From Myrica gale (taxonomy: Eukaryota; Streptophyta; Magnoliopsida; Fagales; Myricaceae), in assembly GCA_963930655.1 (NCBI GenBank), contig OZ005618.1, positions 19,123,001 through 19,187,000 on the forward strand: DNA of 64,000 nucleotides, given 5' to 3'. The notes beneath the pieces were generated by a model that saw only the letters and a list, made by a program, of their open reading frames with translations, was not told where the DNA came from and ran no database searches. This document shows positions 32,839 through 45,000 of the stretch, one piece after another (positions within the stretch are counted from its first letter, which is position 1; each line of letters begins with the position of its first letter). Position numbers and translations under genes: made by a program.

Positions 32839-33115
32839 TTCTCGCTTCACCGGCACAAGTGAATCCCTCTATTTTTTCTTCCCTTCTCTACTATAAGCAA
32901 AAGTCTTTGATGTCCAATACCCGTATTGCCTATGCTTAAACCCGGTATGTTTACGAATGCTAAAGTCTTTCATGGTTGCATATCGATTGTACCATTCGTA
33001 CACATGGTCAACGTCCGCCCACTCTAGGCTCCAAACATCAACTTTTTCCCCGTTGTCTGCCCAAACCATGTCACTTGCACGTACCAACCAAGAAATCCAA
33101 CTGAAAAAAGTCATA
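32716..33115 (-). pseudogene. FAR1-type DNA-binding domain fragment
   Basis: On the minus strand, 33060-32872 reads LEWADVDHVYEWYNRYATMK and then DFSIRKHTGF, YWTSKTFAYSREGKK. The same frame continues after a TAG (32869-32871) with VKRELPDTRCGCLASI, GKYWTSEW and HPEHNHDVATP. This is the FAR1 DNA-binding domain (a WRKY-GCM1-type zinc fold: C, C ... H, H), found in FHY3/FAR1 factors and Mutator-family transposases. It stops abruptly near 32716, where the opposite-strand GRF exon begins. The N-terminal acidic start and all downstream domains (MULE transposase, SWIM) are missing. Given its place in a Mutator-like element it may derive from that element's own transposase. Confidence 0.78.
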
Positions 33116-34245
33116 ATCACCAACTTAGTTGTTCAAATTAAGAACACCCAACTTACCTTCGGGGTTAACAGTACTACTAGAGCTTCGGCACACTATATTG
33201 GGATTCATGCCTTCTATTTGGGCCATATTGAGAGGTCCTACATATAAATAGAACGAGTATCAAAACAGAGCGACAATTGGGGAACTGGTAGAAATGGAAA
33301 TGAACCTATTTTTCACATCTTTTGCTGCCCAAATATGCTCATACCCCAAAGTTACAGCTGGTTGTTTAGTTGTCCAAACCTCGTATGTTTCCTCAATTCA
33401 ATAAAAATTTCCCGTGAAATAATAATGATAACAACAATAAAGTACTGGGAGAAAAAAATTTCTTGTGACTTATCAAAAAAAAGAAGAAAAAACTCTCGTG
33501 GAAAAAAAAATACAATAGGCACCTTGCATCAAGACTCATATACGCCTCCAAGAGGCAGAGCCTTGTTTCTCAAGAACCAAAACTGTGTAAAGTAAATGTT
33601 AGGTGAATATATTGGTGCTTGATGATATTGATAACTGAAAAAAAAAAGATGAAGATGAATATACGGTGCCTGTTAGCTACAATAGCTAGGGATTGATGTG
33701 GGTACATTTTAAGTGAAAAAGGGAAATCACCCTTTACACTCTTATTATTATAGTTTGCGCAAAAAAAGTTAATAGTAAGAGGATAGAAAATATATTGGCT
33801 TCACGCATGAAAAAATTCTGTGTGTTTTATTCCCCAATGATTAGTTGCAGGACCTTAAGTTCTTAAGGCTTCTATGTTATTTGGAATCTTCAGTATTGAT
33901 ATATTTATTATTCTATGATGTTGATTTTTTTGCTGCCCACTCTTGCCCCCGAAAATGAGATATTCTTTCTATTAGGTCAGCAACTTCAGTTAAACTGTTC
34001 CAAGTTTATCCTTGTAGTTTGAACCAAGATACATTTGCACTCTGATAATGCTTCACACCAGATCGCTGAACACCATAACCGAACTCTAGTAGGACTAGGA
34101 TGTAACTCCTCCTACAAAATACAAAGTACTTTTTGTCCGGCCATAGAAAATTCTTCTTTCTATTCTTTGTCATGCTAATTGCCATTAAAGCAATAGATTA
34201 CGAATTTAGAAGAACGAGCTTTTTATTTCTGAACAAACTAAGGTT

Positions 34246-34690
34246 GTGTTTGAGTTTTAAAATTTTAGAGAATGTTAAAATTTTAGGGTATTGAAATTAG
34301 TGAATTGTGAAGAATGAATATTAGAATGAATTTTTTATATTTATTATAGTGAAAAGTAATGATTTGATGGGGAGATAGATTAAGAGGATGTTCGGTTAGA
34401 GTGAATTTTGAGAATTTTTAGGTGATGTTAACTTTATTGGTATGCGTGTTGTAGTTATTTGTATGTGGTGTTAAAAATGATGTTTGGTTGTAAAAAAATT
34501 TGTATTCTGAGAATTCTAAAGAATCCTAAGGATTCAAACAAACCGAACACATCCTACGTGTGAAAAGTGAAGATAGTTTATTAGAGTATGTAAAAAAGTA
34601 AAGAAAATGATTCGATAAAAGGGGAGAGATTATTTTGTAATTTTTTTAATTAAATTAAAATTTTGGAGTACTCAAACACTATTTAAATAT
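34246..34690. mobile_element. Dispersed MITE, interrupted by a second MITE
   Basis: The outer repeat starts GGTTGTGTTTGAGTTTTAAA and ends TACTCAAACACTATTT. The inner one (34385-34555) starts AGGATGTTCGGTT and ends AACCGAACACATCCT. The outer family has relatives at 34720-34930, 49664-49798 and, inverted, 50805-51000, all sharing GGTGTTTGATTGTTAAAATTTT-like ends and an AATTTGATGGGGAGA-like interior. Non-coding. Target duplications were not clear. Confidence 0.55.
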
Positions 34691-34719
34691 GTCTAAGGCC
34701 AATGTACATAGACTAAGGT

Positions 34720-34930
34720 GTTTGATTGTTAAAATTTTGAAGCATGATAGTTGATGAAAAAGTAAAGGTAGTTTATAGAAGTTGGTGAAAAAAAGTAAAG
34801 AAATATGAGATTTGAATGTATATTATAATGAAAAAGAATAATTTGAAGGAGAGATGGATTATTTTGTAATTTTTTCAATTAGGTCTAAAATTTTGAGTGG
34901 CACTCAAAAATAAAGTAACTATATTTTTAA
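34720..34930. mobile_element. Second copy of the same MITE family
   Basis: Starts ACTAAGGTGTTTGATTG and runs through GTTGATGAAAAAGTAAAGG and TTTGAAGGAGAGATGGATT to GTGGCACTCAAAAAT. It matches the outer repeat at 34246-34690 and the inverted copy at 50805-51000. The right end is less clear. Confidence 0.5.
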
Positions 34931-36854
34931 AGTATGCAATAAGGCTTGTTTACCTCAAATTGGCTCGAGATTTAAAGCTCTTAATTTATTTGATATTTGA
35001 GGTGTGAGATATTTCTTAGGTTAAGGCCTACTTATACTAGAGCGATAATTTATAATTGATCGAATTATTTAAAATGGAATGTCTTAAAAGTATAGAATGC
35101 ATAACTTAGATTTTGGTATTTATGTAAGATTTTAATGGATGTAGTCAGAGTATTAATCGTTATGCTCTAAAATCTATTCATTCAAATATTTATTTGCGAT
35201 TCTCTTCTATATTCTTTTATATATTTATATTTGTTATAAGAATTAAGAATGCACAATTAATAACTAACATCTCAGTAATTTAATATGTAAATAATAACCA
35301 ATAATTCCTTCTTTTGTGGACTGAGATGTTTCTTGGATTTATGATGTGTCAAACTCGATCCAAAATTCTATTCCTCAATTGGGCCGACTTCGTAGTTAGA
35401 ACCTAGAACCAATAATTCTTTTTTATGTGGACTGAGATGTTCTTGGATTTCTGATTCGTCAAACTCGGCCCAAAGTTCTCTCAATTGGGCTGTCTTCGGC
35501 CCAATTCACTGAGGAATCTGCTCTCAAATGGGCTGGACATTAGTTTGGACAGGGCCCTTTGTGAACCACACTGATACAAGCATGAGGTGTGATGTAACCT
35601 GACCTCTCCCCAAATCTTCCAGCTTTAGTTATCTATCTAATTAGATTGGGACCAACAAATTTGAAAGCTTCTCCTTGCTCCCATGAAAACTTTTTTAAAA
35701 ATATTTTTCATGGCCCTGCCAAACAAAATTCTGAAAATATCTCTCGCAGTCCCTTGCGAGTCAAGAAAAGTTTTTAAAATCTCCATTTGTCCCAATTAAT
35801 TTTAAAAGATGTTCTTCTTAGTCCCTCTTAAAATCTGGAAATAACCCCGAAGATTTTCAAAATTCTAAAAACGTTCTATTATAACCTTCAAAAACTGAAA
35901 AATAGGTGTAGGTTAATTTTATAGAAATACTTGGACCGTTCCACCGCTATAAGTATTTGGAGTTTGTCGATATTGTTTCTAGTTCAATTAGTGCATTTTC
36001 GAACTAAGCTACATCCATCTAAGCCCGATGTACGAAGATCGCAACTAATTTTTCTCGTTACTAATATATATATACAGATTTGTTTATAACTTTTCACTAC
36101 CATAAATTCCTGCATGCACAGCCTAATTTAGATGAATGAATTTCTTGGCTTTATTATTTTTCCATCTTAATATATAGTTGATGAATCAGTTGGTTTATGG
36201 TCAACACGTCCGAGTAGAGGCTCTTCGATCTTCGCGTATTCTTCCTGCACAATCACGAGAATAGCCTCGGACACCGAGGTTACTAGTCTCCAATGCCTAA
36301 GTCAGTCTCTTAAGCGGAGACGTCTGTAAGAGTTTTTCAGATGTAATTGTGTGCGTACCTTTTCTGTCGTTCTCTCTTATTTTTATAGCATTTATTCCAC
36401 GTTCTCTTGTTTCCCCTTGTGTGATCGTGTGCTGTTTGACGGTTATTACACTTCTGAGCAGGAGTCGTTCTTTCCCACTTTCGGGATTGTGGAGTTGGCG
36501 GTTGTAAGAGGTTGTTGGAACAACTGTTTAGGGCACGTCTAACGACCTTCAGCTCTGGATCTGCATGCATGATGGACTTGAGTGTAGCATGTGAACTTCA
36601 GAAAGATGGAATCACCTTTGCCGGCCCAAATTGATTTGGACCGGGTACAATTCAGTATTTGTATCATCAATAGTTATTATTTTCTGCATATTTCCTACAC
36701 ATCAAATGTTCCTAACCAATGAACGAAATAGCAAAAAACAAAACAAAACAGAAGTTAGACATCATAATATTACTTCGTTTTTTTGATAAAAAAATATCCT
36801 CTAATTATAACATAAACAAGGATTCATATCCGTCTATTTAATTTATGCAGTCAT
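34931..36854. other. Intergenic DNA with a local duplication
   Basis: No gene is supported. A duplicated block of about 100 bp is at 35296-35400 and 35409-35500 (shared TGTGGACTGAGATGTT and CAATTGGGC). The segment 36190-36570 is richer in GC and has a 63-codon frame on the plus strand, but no family was recognised and the frame is opposed by an equally long one. Confidence 0.45.
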
Positions 36855-36869
36855 CACTACACTAGATTA

Positions 36870-37990
36870 GACTTTTAGCGACGAATTTTTCAGCGACGAA
36901 TAAAATATCGTCGCTGAAAGTAGAGTTTCCGCTACGCAATGTGAAGTTCGTCGCTGATTTGGAGAACGGAACTCCTTCAGCGACGAACCAAGAAAAACCG
37001 TTGCCGAAACCTTCGTTCGAGCGAATTACTTCCGTTCGAACTAGTAGAAAAGAAATTATATTAATAAATAATTACACGTAGATTAGTTCGAAGGAAATAA
37101 GGCAGTTTGAACAAGATATATTTTTTGTCACGACTTATTTTCGTTGCAAAACTAAAACGGACCGCTCGAACTGATTGGTCAGTTCGAACAAACTCTTTTC
37201 GTCGCCGAATCATAATATGTTCGAACAAAGTGTTCGGTTCGACCAAGCAATAGTAGTTCGAACGAGTTAGGAATATGTTCGAACATGAGACTGGTGTCCA
37301 TCTGTGATTGGTTAATATAAAGACGCACCAATTATCATATACGTGTTTGAACAGACTCTTCGTTCGAACGAAGGTGAATCGTGATACTCTTTTATTGGTG
37401 ACTGTGAGGCGTTGCAGGCAACGTCTTTTCTTTGCTTGCAACGCCTGATCTAGTTTGAACGAACGTAACGCGTTCGAACCAGCATACGAAACGTGTCCCT
37501 TTATTATTTGTTATTGATTGAGGCGTTGCAGGCAACCTCTTTTTTTTCTGCAACGCCTGTCCTTGTTCGAACGTATTGTCATAGTTCGAACGAAAATGCA
37601 TGATTCGGCCACATGGCAATTGTGTTCCTTTGATTTGTGCCATCTGTGCGTAGGTCGTTCGAACAATCGTCTAGTTCGAACGAATGCGAAACGTGGCCCT
37701 TTTTTACGCCTCATTGATTTAGGCGTTGCAGGCAATGTCTTTTCGTTTCCTGCAACGCCTGACTTAGTTCGAACGAGTGTCAAACGTAGTTCGAACGACA
37801 ATGCAGGATTCTGCCACATGGCAATTGTGGACCTTTGATTTGTGTCATCTGTGCGGTATTCGTTCGAACTGAGAGGTGAGTTCGAACGAGTGTCCAATCG
37901 TCGTCCACCTCGTGAACCGTTCTGGTTTGTTTTAAAAGCTAACTGTTCGAACCAAGCAGGTGATACTCTTCATAAACTCTTCATAAAAAC
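36870..37990. repeat. Left subterminal region: TTCGAAC motif cluster and palindromic tandem units
   Basis: More than a dozen copies of the palindromic motif GTTCGAAC or half-sites, plus GCGACGAA/TTCGTCGC pairs close to the TIR. A separate hairpin unit, AGGCGTTGCAGGCAA followed after about 12 bases by TGCAACGCCTG, recurs three times, starting near 37408, 37521 and 37721. The repeated organisation explains the antisense open frames at 37061-37897, which are not genes. Transposase-binding is inferred from En/Spm. Confidence 0.75.
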
Positions 37991-39114
37991 GGCAGTTTCG
38001 TAACAAACATTTCATTCGATCAGTAGAGGCTTCCATTTTCTCCACTCCATTTTCTCATCTTCCTTCCTCAGGTACGTAGGATTTTATTTCATGGTTCGTT
38101 ATTTTACATAGTGTTCGGTCTTCCACTTCTACTATGAGCATGCATTTTGCTTCCTTTCACGTGTATACCGACAACATTTCCTTTTTTAAATACATATGTT
38201 TTTTCTGATCATACCCGAAATGTCAAGAAAGATGTGGTGAAATGTGTTCTTCACATGCGTAGTTGACTATATAGAAACCGGCCGAATATTTCATGAATTG
38301 GAATCATGTTATCAATGCGGTGTTCATTGTTACTTAAGAATGAAAATTGCTTCTTCTTCGTATAGTTATGAAATGATCACTCACCTCTCCATTCCATTTT
38401 GTTTTGTTCCTAACGTAAAGTAGAAATCTTGGATTTGTGTTTTTTGTTTTTTTTTTGTTTTTATTTTAATCGAATTTTTGTTGTAAGGTAAAAGTCTCAA
38501 TAGAATGTTGTTCGGGAGTGTAAGATAGAAGTCCTGATAGATGATAGTAAATTTGTGATTTCATTTCGAATTTATTAATTAATTAATTAATTTTTTAATT
38601 TAGAGTTTTAGTTTAATAAAATAATTACAAAAACTGTCGGCCCACCATTGAACTAGAATTTTGAAATTTATTTTGATTAAGAAGATATTTTTTTAAAAAG
38701 TTTTAACCCTATTTTTAAAAATATTTTTTAAAAACCCAAATGCCACGGCACATCAAGGGTTTCATGATATTTTTCAAATTGTTGTATGTTGTATGCTTTA
38801 TTTTTTCTCTTTAGTTTGTTTAATTTTTATTTTTTAAAACTTTTATTTGATTTTATTTTAATATGGTAGTTTCTTTGTTAGTTCTTGTTTTTTAATTTCA
38901 TTGTTTGTTCTTGTTATAAGTTCCTTATGGTTATTATTTACATGTATTTTGTTTTATTAATTGTCTCCTATGATTAATAACATATTGTAAGATAGTTTTA
39001 GATTCTCTATGATTTTATATAGAAACTTGGTAATTTTTCTATGATTATTTACGTAATCAATTTATTATTTATATACGAACTAATTTTAGTTTAAATTATT
39101 TTATAGCTTTCAAA

Positions 39115-40178
39115 ATGGCACCAAGAAGACGTGTATCATCATTTTCACAAACGGCTCAATCTAGAGAGACGTTATCTGTAACTCAACATCAATCATTGAT
39201 TTACAAGAGACCGGTTGTTATAGAGCGAGTTGTTCGTTTGAGGGATTTCAATGAGTTGGAGTATGAAGGTCAGAGCATACAATCTAACTTTGAGGAAAGA
39301 GGATGGACTCAGTTTCTCAAAACTACTGGTGACGTATACATCGATCTTGTGCTTGAGTTCTATGCACAAGTTATTACTGTTGATGCTAGTGTTGAAGAGT
39401 TGACTATCCAAGTGAGGGGAGTCTTTTTCACTCTATCAGCTAATATTGTTGCTCAATTTATTGGATTACTCAGACCCCAGGAGCCGACATACCCGACTAT
39501 TGGCCCTCAGTTGACATGACACCGGAAGAAGTGTGGAAGGAAGTTACGGGTGAAGATATGATTATGCCATCAACAGTTATATGTCACCGAGATCTGACAC
39601 CATTCTTTCGGATGCTTCATCTTATCATAGTTTGAGACGTGGCGCCAAAACATCACTGGACCGATCTCAGTTTCGACCGCGGATTCCTTCTCATTATGGT
39701 TGCGCGTCGGACTCCGATTGAGCTCCCAGCTCTTGTTGTGCAGCAGATACTTCGAGATGAACGGTATACATCTGAACCGGATAGTCTCCCACATGGGTTG
39801 CTGATCTCGCGCATGTTGGTAGCTGCTGGTGTTCCTATTTTGCCCTATGAGAAGATACGGCCTCCAATTGGGCCAATATGTCGTAGTACGTTCAGTCGCA
39901 GTGCAGCTCATCTTCCTCAGGCTGGAGCACATGCTGTTGGAGACATTGGTGCAGATGAGGATGCCATGGACGCCATGGATGCCGGACTGCCTCCTCGTAC
40001 CCATCCTACACGACGTGGTAGATCATTCGCTTTCGAGGGTGGTCAAAGCTCCTCGAGCCAAGACGAGCGTCCTCCATGGATGAGCATGCTGGTGAACGAG
40101 ATTGCATCGCGGATGGACAGCCGGTTTGACAAAATTGAAGAGGAGATCTGTGAACTAAGGAAGGAGCGAGACACTTGA
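39115..40178 (+). pseudogene. 'Putative plant transposon protein' (PF20167-like) gene, broken
   Basis: The start ATG at 39115 follows an AG that may be a splice acceptor after an upstream leader. Residues 1-130 include RVVRLRDFNELEYEG, GWTQFLKTTGDVYIDLVLEF and VRGVFFTLSANIVAQFIGL, the layout I know from plant transposon-protein domains (W..L, VLEFYA, VRGxxxxxS..I...LGL). Near 39480 the frame must shift to continue as DIPDYWPSVDMTPEEVW, and a TGA at 39633-39635 interrupts HLIIV-DVAPKHHW. The rest runs open to 40178: SFDRGFLLIMVARRTPIELP, LPHGLLISRMLVAAGV, then a disordered linker and a C-terminal coiled coil (DKIEEEICELRKERDT). Such genes are common in retroelement and transposon contexts, and their function is unknown. 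Its place within a CACTA element upstream of TNP2 is unusual in my experience. Confidence 0.65.
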
Positions 40179-40494
40179 TCATTTAATATTGTAGCATTTT
40201 GTGACACAGTGACACTGTATTATGTTTTAATTATGTTGTGTTTACCGTATGCTTTTATTATGACTATGCTTGAAGACATTGAGATATTATGTATTAATGT
40301 TTGTTATGCTATTATGATGACATTTGAGGTCTTTTATGTTATTATAATCACTCACTATGGTCGGTGTTTTTATATCAAACTCTATCGTTTCTTTCTGTGA
40401 TCAATTAAATTATAAACATATACTACATTATGTCTATAGTTGAAATTTTTAAATCCACTACGTTCGTATACGAAAAACTAACAAAAGAAAATAT

Positions 40495-40700
40495 TATCTA
40501 TACTATATATATAATATTCATATATTAATATGAATATAATATATGAATATGAATATTATCTATACTATATTATATAATATGAATATTATATATGAATATG
40601 AATATTATCTATACTATATTATATAATATGAATATTATATATGAATATTAATATTATCTATACTATATTATATAATATTCATATATTATATATGAATATT
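40495..40700. repeat. AT-rich minisatellite
   Basis: About three tandem units of 60 bp built from TATCTATACTATATTATATAATATGAATAT with small variations. It lies between the first and second genes of the CACTA element and is almost pure A+T. Confidence 0.8.
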
Positions 40701-40704
40701 AATA

Positions 40705-40885
40705 TTCCGTTCGAACAGTACTAAAATTAGTTCGAACGGGAATGTTAATACGCACCGTTTAAGTAATACTTTCCGTTCGAACTAACGTAAATATCGTTCG
40801 AACCGGACTGGTGTTAATACGCACCGTCTAACTAATACTCGTGTGTTTCGTTCGAACGATATTAAAGTTCGTTCAAACGGCACAG
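40705..40885. promoter_or_regulatory. Internal TTCGAAC motif cluster upstream of TNP2
   Basis: Six or more GTTCGAAC-type sites within 180 bp, with a repeated block AATGTTAATACGCACCGT at about 40740 and GTGTTAATACGCACCGT at about 40811. The motif is otherwise confined to the two ends of the element. It could be a regulatory array controlling the TNP2 transcript, or a relic of an older left terminus. The TNP2 start codon is about 1.2 kb downstream, with an intron-like leader between. Confidence 0.5.
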
Positions 40886-41833
40886 CCGCGAAACCAAAAA
40901 AAATAAGTGGCCTCGCGTTAAACGCAGGCCATTCGGAAAAGAAGGCAACCAGAGAGCTCCGCCCCCATTCCTCCATTGTTAGACCTTTGAAGCTTTGAGG
41001 ATCATTTCTCCCTGTCTTTCTCTCAAAATTTGTAAAGGTAAGTTATTTTTCTTCCCATTCCTCTATTTGTATGCATTTTTTTCTTCATAGTTCAATATCT
41101 CAATTTTTAATTTTCAAAACCCATACGCAAATTAGTCTTTGATAGTTCAAAACCCATACGTTGTAGCTCATTTGGAAGATGGTTGTAGCTCATTCTGAAG
41201 CAATCATAGAACCATACGTTGTAGCTCATTCTGAAGCACTTTGATTTTTTTTTGGAGTCGTTGTGAGCTTAAACTAGCTTCATTAGTTCAAATCGACATA
41301 ATCAAGACAATTCTTGAGTGGTTCTATGATTATGAGAAGTCAGAAAATTCTCAATTCAATTGGTAGGGGATTTTGAGCCTTAATGATCTAGTTTCAAAGT
41401 TAATTTTTGAAAAGTTGGATTTATATATTTAAATTACAATTATTTATTTTCACAACTTCGCATAATTTATTATGTATTATTCTGACTAACCGGATACTGA
41501 TCTGTATTTTCTGAGGGGACAAAAATAAATAATAAAAAATTGTTATTTTGGGCAAATTGAGAATTTGATCAATGTGCTCGAAGAAGTTGAGCGGGTAATT
41601 ATTTCAGAATTGTCTGGGGGTACTGTGTTGTGGTCAACGATGAGTGGGGATTGGACGGTGATGAGAATTTATTTGACAATATTCTTCTATTAGTCCCTAG
41701 TTTTAAAACCAAATTTTTAAGCATTTGGATTTACAAACAGCAATGGTTGACCATGTGCAAATATTTACACAAATTTTTAACCAAATTTCTATTATTTGAC
41801 AATATGCTTCTATTAGTCCCTAGAAAAAGTAAT

Positions 41834-41897
41834 GTTTACTGTAAGCTGATAATTTGTGGTAGTATGTTTACTGTAAACTGATAATTTGTGGTAGTAT
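41834..41897. repeat. Short tandem duplication in the TNP2 leader
   Basis: GTTTACTGTAAGCTGATAAT is followed about 32 bases later by GTTTACTGTAAACTGATAAT, each leading into TTGTGGTAGTAT. A looser repeat of CTTCTATTAGTCCCTAG occurs at 41685 and 41807. Confidence 0.6.
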
Positions 41898-42049
41898 GTT
41901 TATTTGACAATGTGCAAATGTTTCCTATTTAATTTTAAATAGAATTTATGATCTCCAAATAATTAATATTTAGGGAGTTCCTAGGAAATTGTTTTGCATG
42001 TATGCATATTAAGATTTGTTGTTTGTTATGTTTTTTAAGGGTCACAAAG

Positions 42050-45000
42050 ATGGATAAATGTTGGATGAATGAAACCAATCGATTCGGGAAGAAGTATTTA
42101 GAAGGGGTAAAACAATTCATGATTATGGCACGTCGATGTGTAGATAACAAGAATGAGATTAGGTGTCCTTGTCGGCGATGTATGAATGTATACTTTCAAG
42201 AAGTGAAAAAAGTTGAGGATCATTTGATTATAAATGGGATTGATAAAAGTTATACTAAATGGGTGTTGCATGGTGAACCATACGGTGAGTATAGACATAT
42301 TGATACTACTATAAATGATAGTAATGAGGATGAAGTTAATAATGCTGATGAACCGATCGAGGAAATAGATGAAATGCTGGAGGATATCGGTGCGGGGATA
42401 TTTACAGGTACAACAACTGGAGGTGAATCTAGTAATAATAAACCAACTAGAGGGGAATACAGAACAAAGGACTTTGATTGCCTGTTGGAAGATGCAACAC
42501 GTCCTCTTTATCCGGGTTGTGAGCGTTTTTCAAAGTTAGCGTTCAAAGTACGATTGATGCATATAAAAATCCTACATAATATGAGTATTGCAGCATTCAA
42601 TATGGTGCTAGATTTGATTAAGGAAGCTCTTCCAGAAGGTGAGACACTGCCGAAAACATATAGAGAGACAAGAACATTAAATCGGGGTTTGGGTCTTGAT
42701 TATGTACCTATACATGCATGCGTCAATGATTGTATTTTATTTTGGAAAGAAATGGAGAATTTAGAAGTGTGCCCGGTATGTGGTGAATCTAGATGGGTCA
42801 ATAGTGCAACGAAACGCAAGAAAGTTCCTAAGAAAGTTCTGCGTCATTTTCCATTAATACCGAGACTACAGAAATTGTTTATTTCAAAGAAGACAGCTGA
42901 AGACATGAGATGACATAGAGAAAAACGGATCCTTGATGAAGATAATATGAGGCACCCAGCAGACTCGTTGGCGTGGAAAGAGTACGACAAGGAACATGAA
43001 TGGTTTGGACGGGAAGCTCGTAATGTTCGTCTTGGGTTAGCTGCCGATGGATTCAATCCATTTGGCAATATGAGTACAAGTTATAGCATGTGGCCAGTGG
43101 TGCTTATGCCATACAATTTGCCACCTTGAAAGTGCATGAATGATCCATTCTTTATGATGACGTTATTAATTCCCGGACCCAGATCTCCAGGGAACGATAT
43201 TGATGTTTGCTTACAACCTTTGGTGGAAGAGTTGAAAATATTATGGCTTGAAGGTGTTCGTACATTTGATACATCAGCGTCTAATTATTTTCAAATGCAT
43301 GCAGCAGTGATGTGGACTATCAATGATTTTCCGGCGTACGGTAATTTATCTGGGTGGAGTACAAAGGGAAAATTGGCATGCCCAGCGTGTAACCAAGCTA
43401 CTGTTTCAAAATATCTACCACACGGTAGGAAGATGTTCTACTTGGGTCATCGTCGTTATTTACCAATGAATCACAGTTGGAGAAAGAATAGAACAATGTT
43501 TAATGGTGAAGAAGAGTATGACCAACCACCAAGGGAGTTGTCAAGTGAGGATATATTAATGCAGTTGACGAAGGTAAGAGAAGTACGGTTTAGTAAAGCT
43601 TTGAAGAAGAGAAAACGTACTGAGGAGGAGTTGAATTGGACAAAAAATAGTATTTTCTTTGAGTTACCGTACTTGTCGACTTTGAAGGTGAGACACAATT
43701 TGGATGTTATGCATATCGAGAAAAATATATGCGAGAATATTCTTGGTACGTTGTTGAATATCGAGGGTAAGACGAAGGATACCGTGAACTCTCGAAAAGA
43801 TTTAGCTATGATGAAGGTGAAGAGGGATTTACATCTACTACCTCGTGGTCAATCCTATGTTATGCCGCATGCATGTTATACCTTAACAAAGAAAGAGAGG
43901 GTTGAATTTTGTAATTGGGTGAGAAATGTAAAGTTTCCTGATGGGTATGCTTCTAACATCTCACGTTGTGTAAAAGAGAAGGAAGGTAAAATCATTGGAA
44001 TGAAAAGACACGATTGTCACGTATTTCTACAGCGTCTACTTCCAGTTGCGATTCGTGGTTATTTGAGCAAAGATGTCTGTGTTGCAATAACGGAGTTGAG
44101 CCTTTTTTTCAGGGATTTATGTTCACGTACATTGAATATTGATGTCTTGAGGCGTTTAGATGAAGATATTAGTATGATCCTATGTAAGTTGGAGAGAATA
44201 TTTCCACCTTCATTCTTTGATGTAATGGTTCATTTGGCTGTACACCTACCTCGTGAAGCTATTTTAGCTGGTCCAGTATAATATCGGTGGATGTATCCAA
44301 TGGAGCGGTTTTTGGGGAGACTTAAAAGATTTGCACGCAATAAAGCACACGTAGAGGGGTCAATCGCTGAGGCATATGTGGATTACGAGTGTCTGACATT
44401 CTGTTCTATGTATCTTGGTGGTGTTGAAACACGTTTTAACATAGGGGACAAAAATATTGTTGGACGAAATGAGCATTCTGATAAGTTCAGTATTTTTTCA
44501 CAAGATGTCAGGCCATTAGGAGCTGAAGCAGGGTATGATTTGTTTGGAGCAGAGTTTAAAAAAGCTAGATGGTACGTGTTGAACAATTGCTCTGAGATTG
44601 ATTCATACCTGAAGTAAGTTTCATTTTTCATCTTTTATATTAGTATTTTTCATTTTCAATTTCATTAGGCACATTTTCATTGATTAATGGTATAACTATA
44701 GTGAGCATATTGACATTCTAAAGAGACAAACTTCTGGAAATGTCGAGAATCAGCATGAAGAAGAATTTCCGGAATGGTTCAAGAAACGTGTATGAATTCT
44801 TAATTATTCTATTTATATTGATATTATTTCGTAAGGTTTGTTTGCCATGTACTTATGATAATGTTTTGATTTCATGATTATAGATTAACAACTTGCGTGA
44901 TGAAAATCCCTCGAATGTGTACGATGATTTATATGCATTAGCATGTGGTCCTGATCAACGTGCTAAACGATGCTCTGGATGTATCTTCGGAGGGGTTAGG

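Larger units (their letters stand above)
30402..34086. mobile_element. Mutator-like element carrying a GRF zinc-finger gene and a FAR1-type fragment
   Basis: The left end GAGTTCGGTTATGGTGTT and the right end AACACCATAACCGAACTC are inverted, with a match of about 38 bp (34 of 38 by eye), and GTGAAGCA repeats further in. The 9-bp flanks are TGGTAGGAC (left, reconstructed across the TRIM insertion) and TAGTAGGAC (34087-34095), one mismatch, as for Mutator-like insertion. Inside, 30585-30770 is a degenerate repeat around CCCGATTTGGAAATC. 32112-32838 is a small gene, and 32716-33115 is a convergent fragment. No MULE transposase core (DDE, SWIM) was seen. Best read as a Pack-MULE-like derivative. 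The short TIR leaves some doubt. Confidence 0.65.

Noticed and set aside
37061..37897. Long overlapping minus-strand frames (up to 128 codons)
   Set aside because: They read through the TTCGAAC and hairpin repeats of the CACTA left end; the translated repeats (FVRTR, LPATP) follow the DNA repeats.
36870..37990. Regularly spaced palindromic repeats, CRISPR-like at first sight
   Set aside because: Spacing is irregular, spacers are themselves repetitive, and the block sits in a plant CACTA element.
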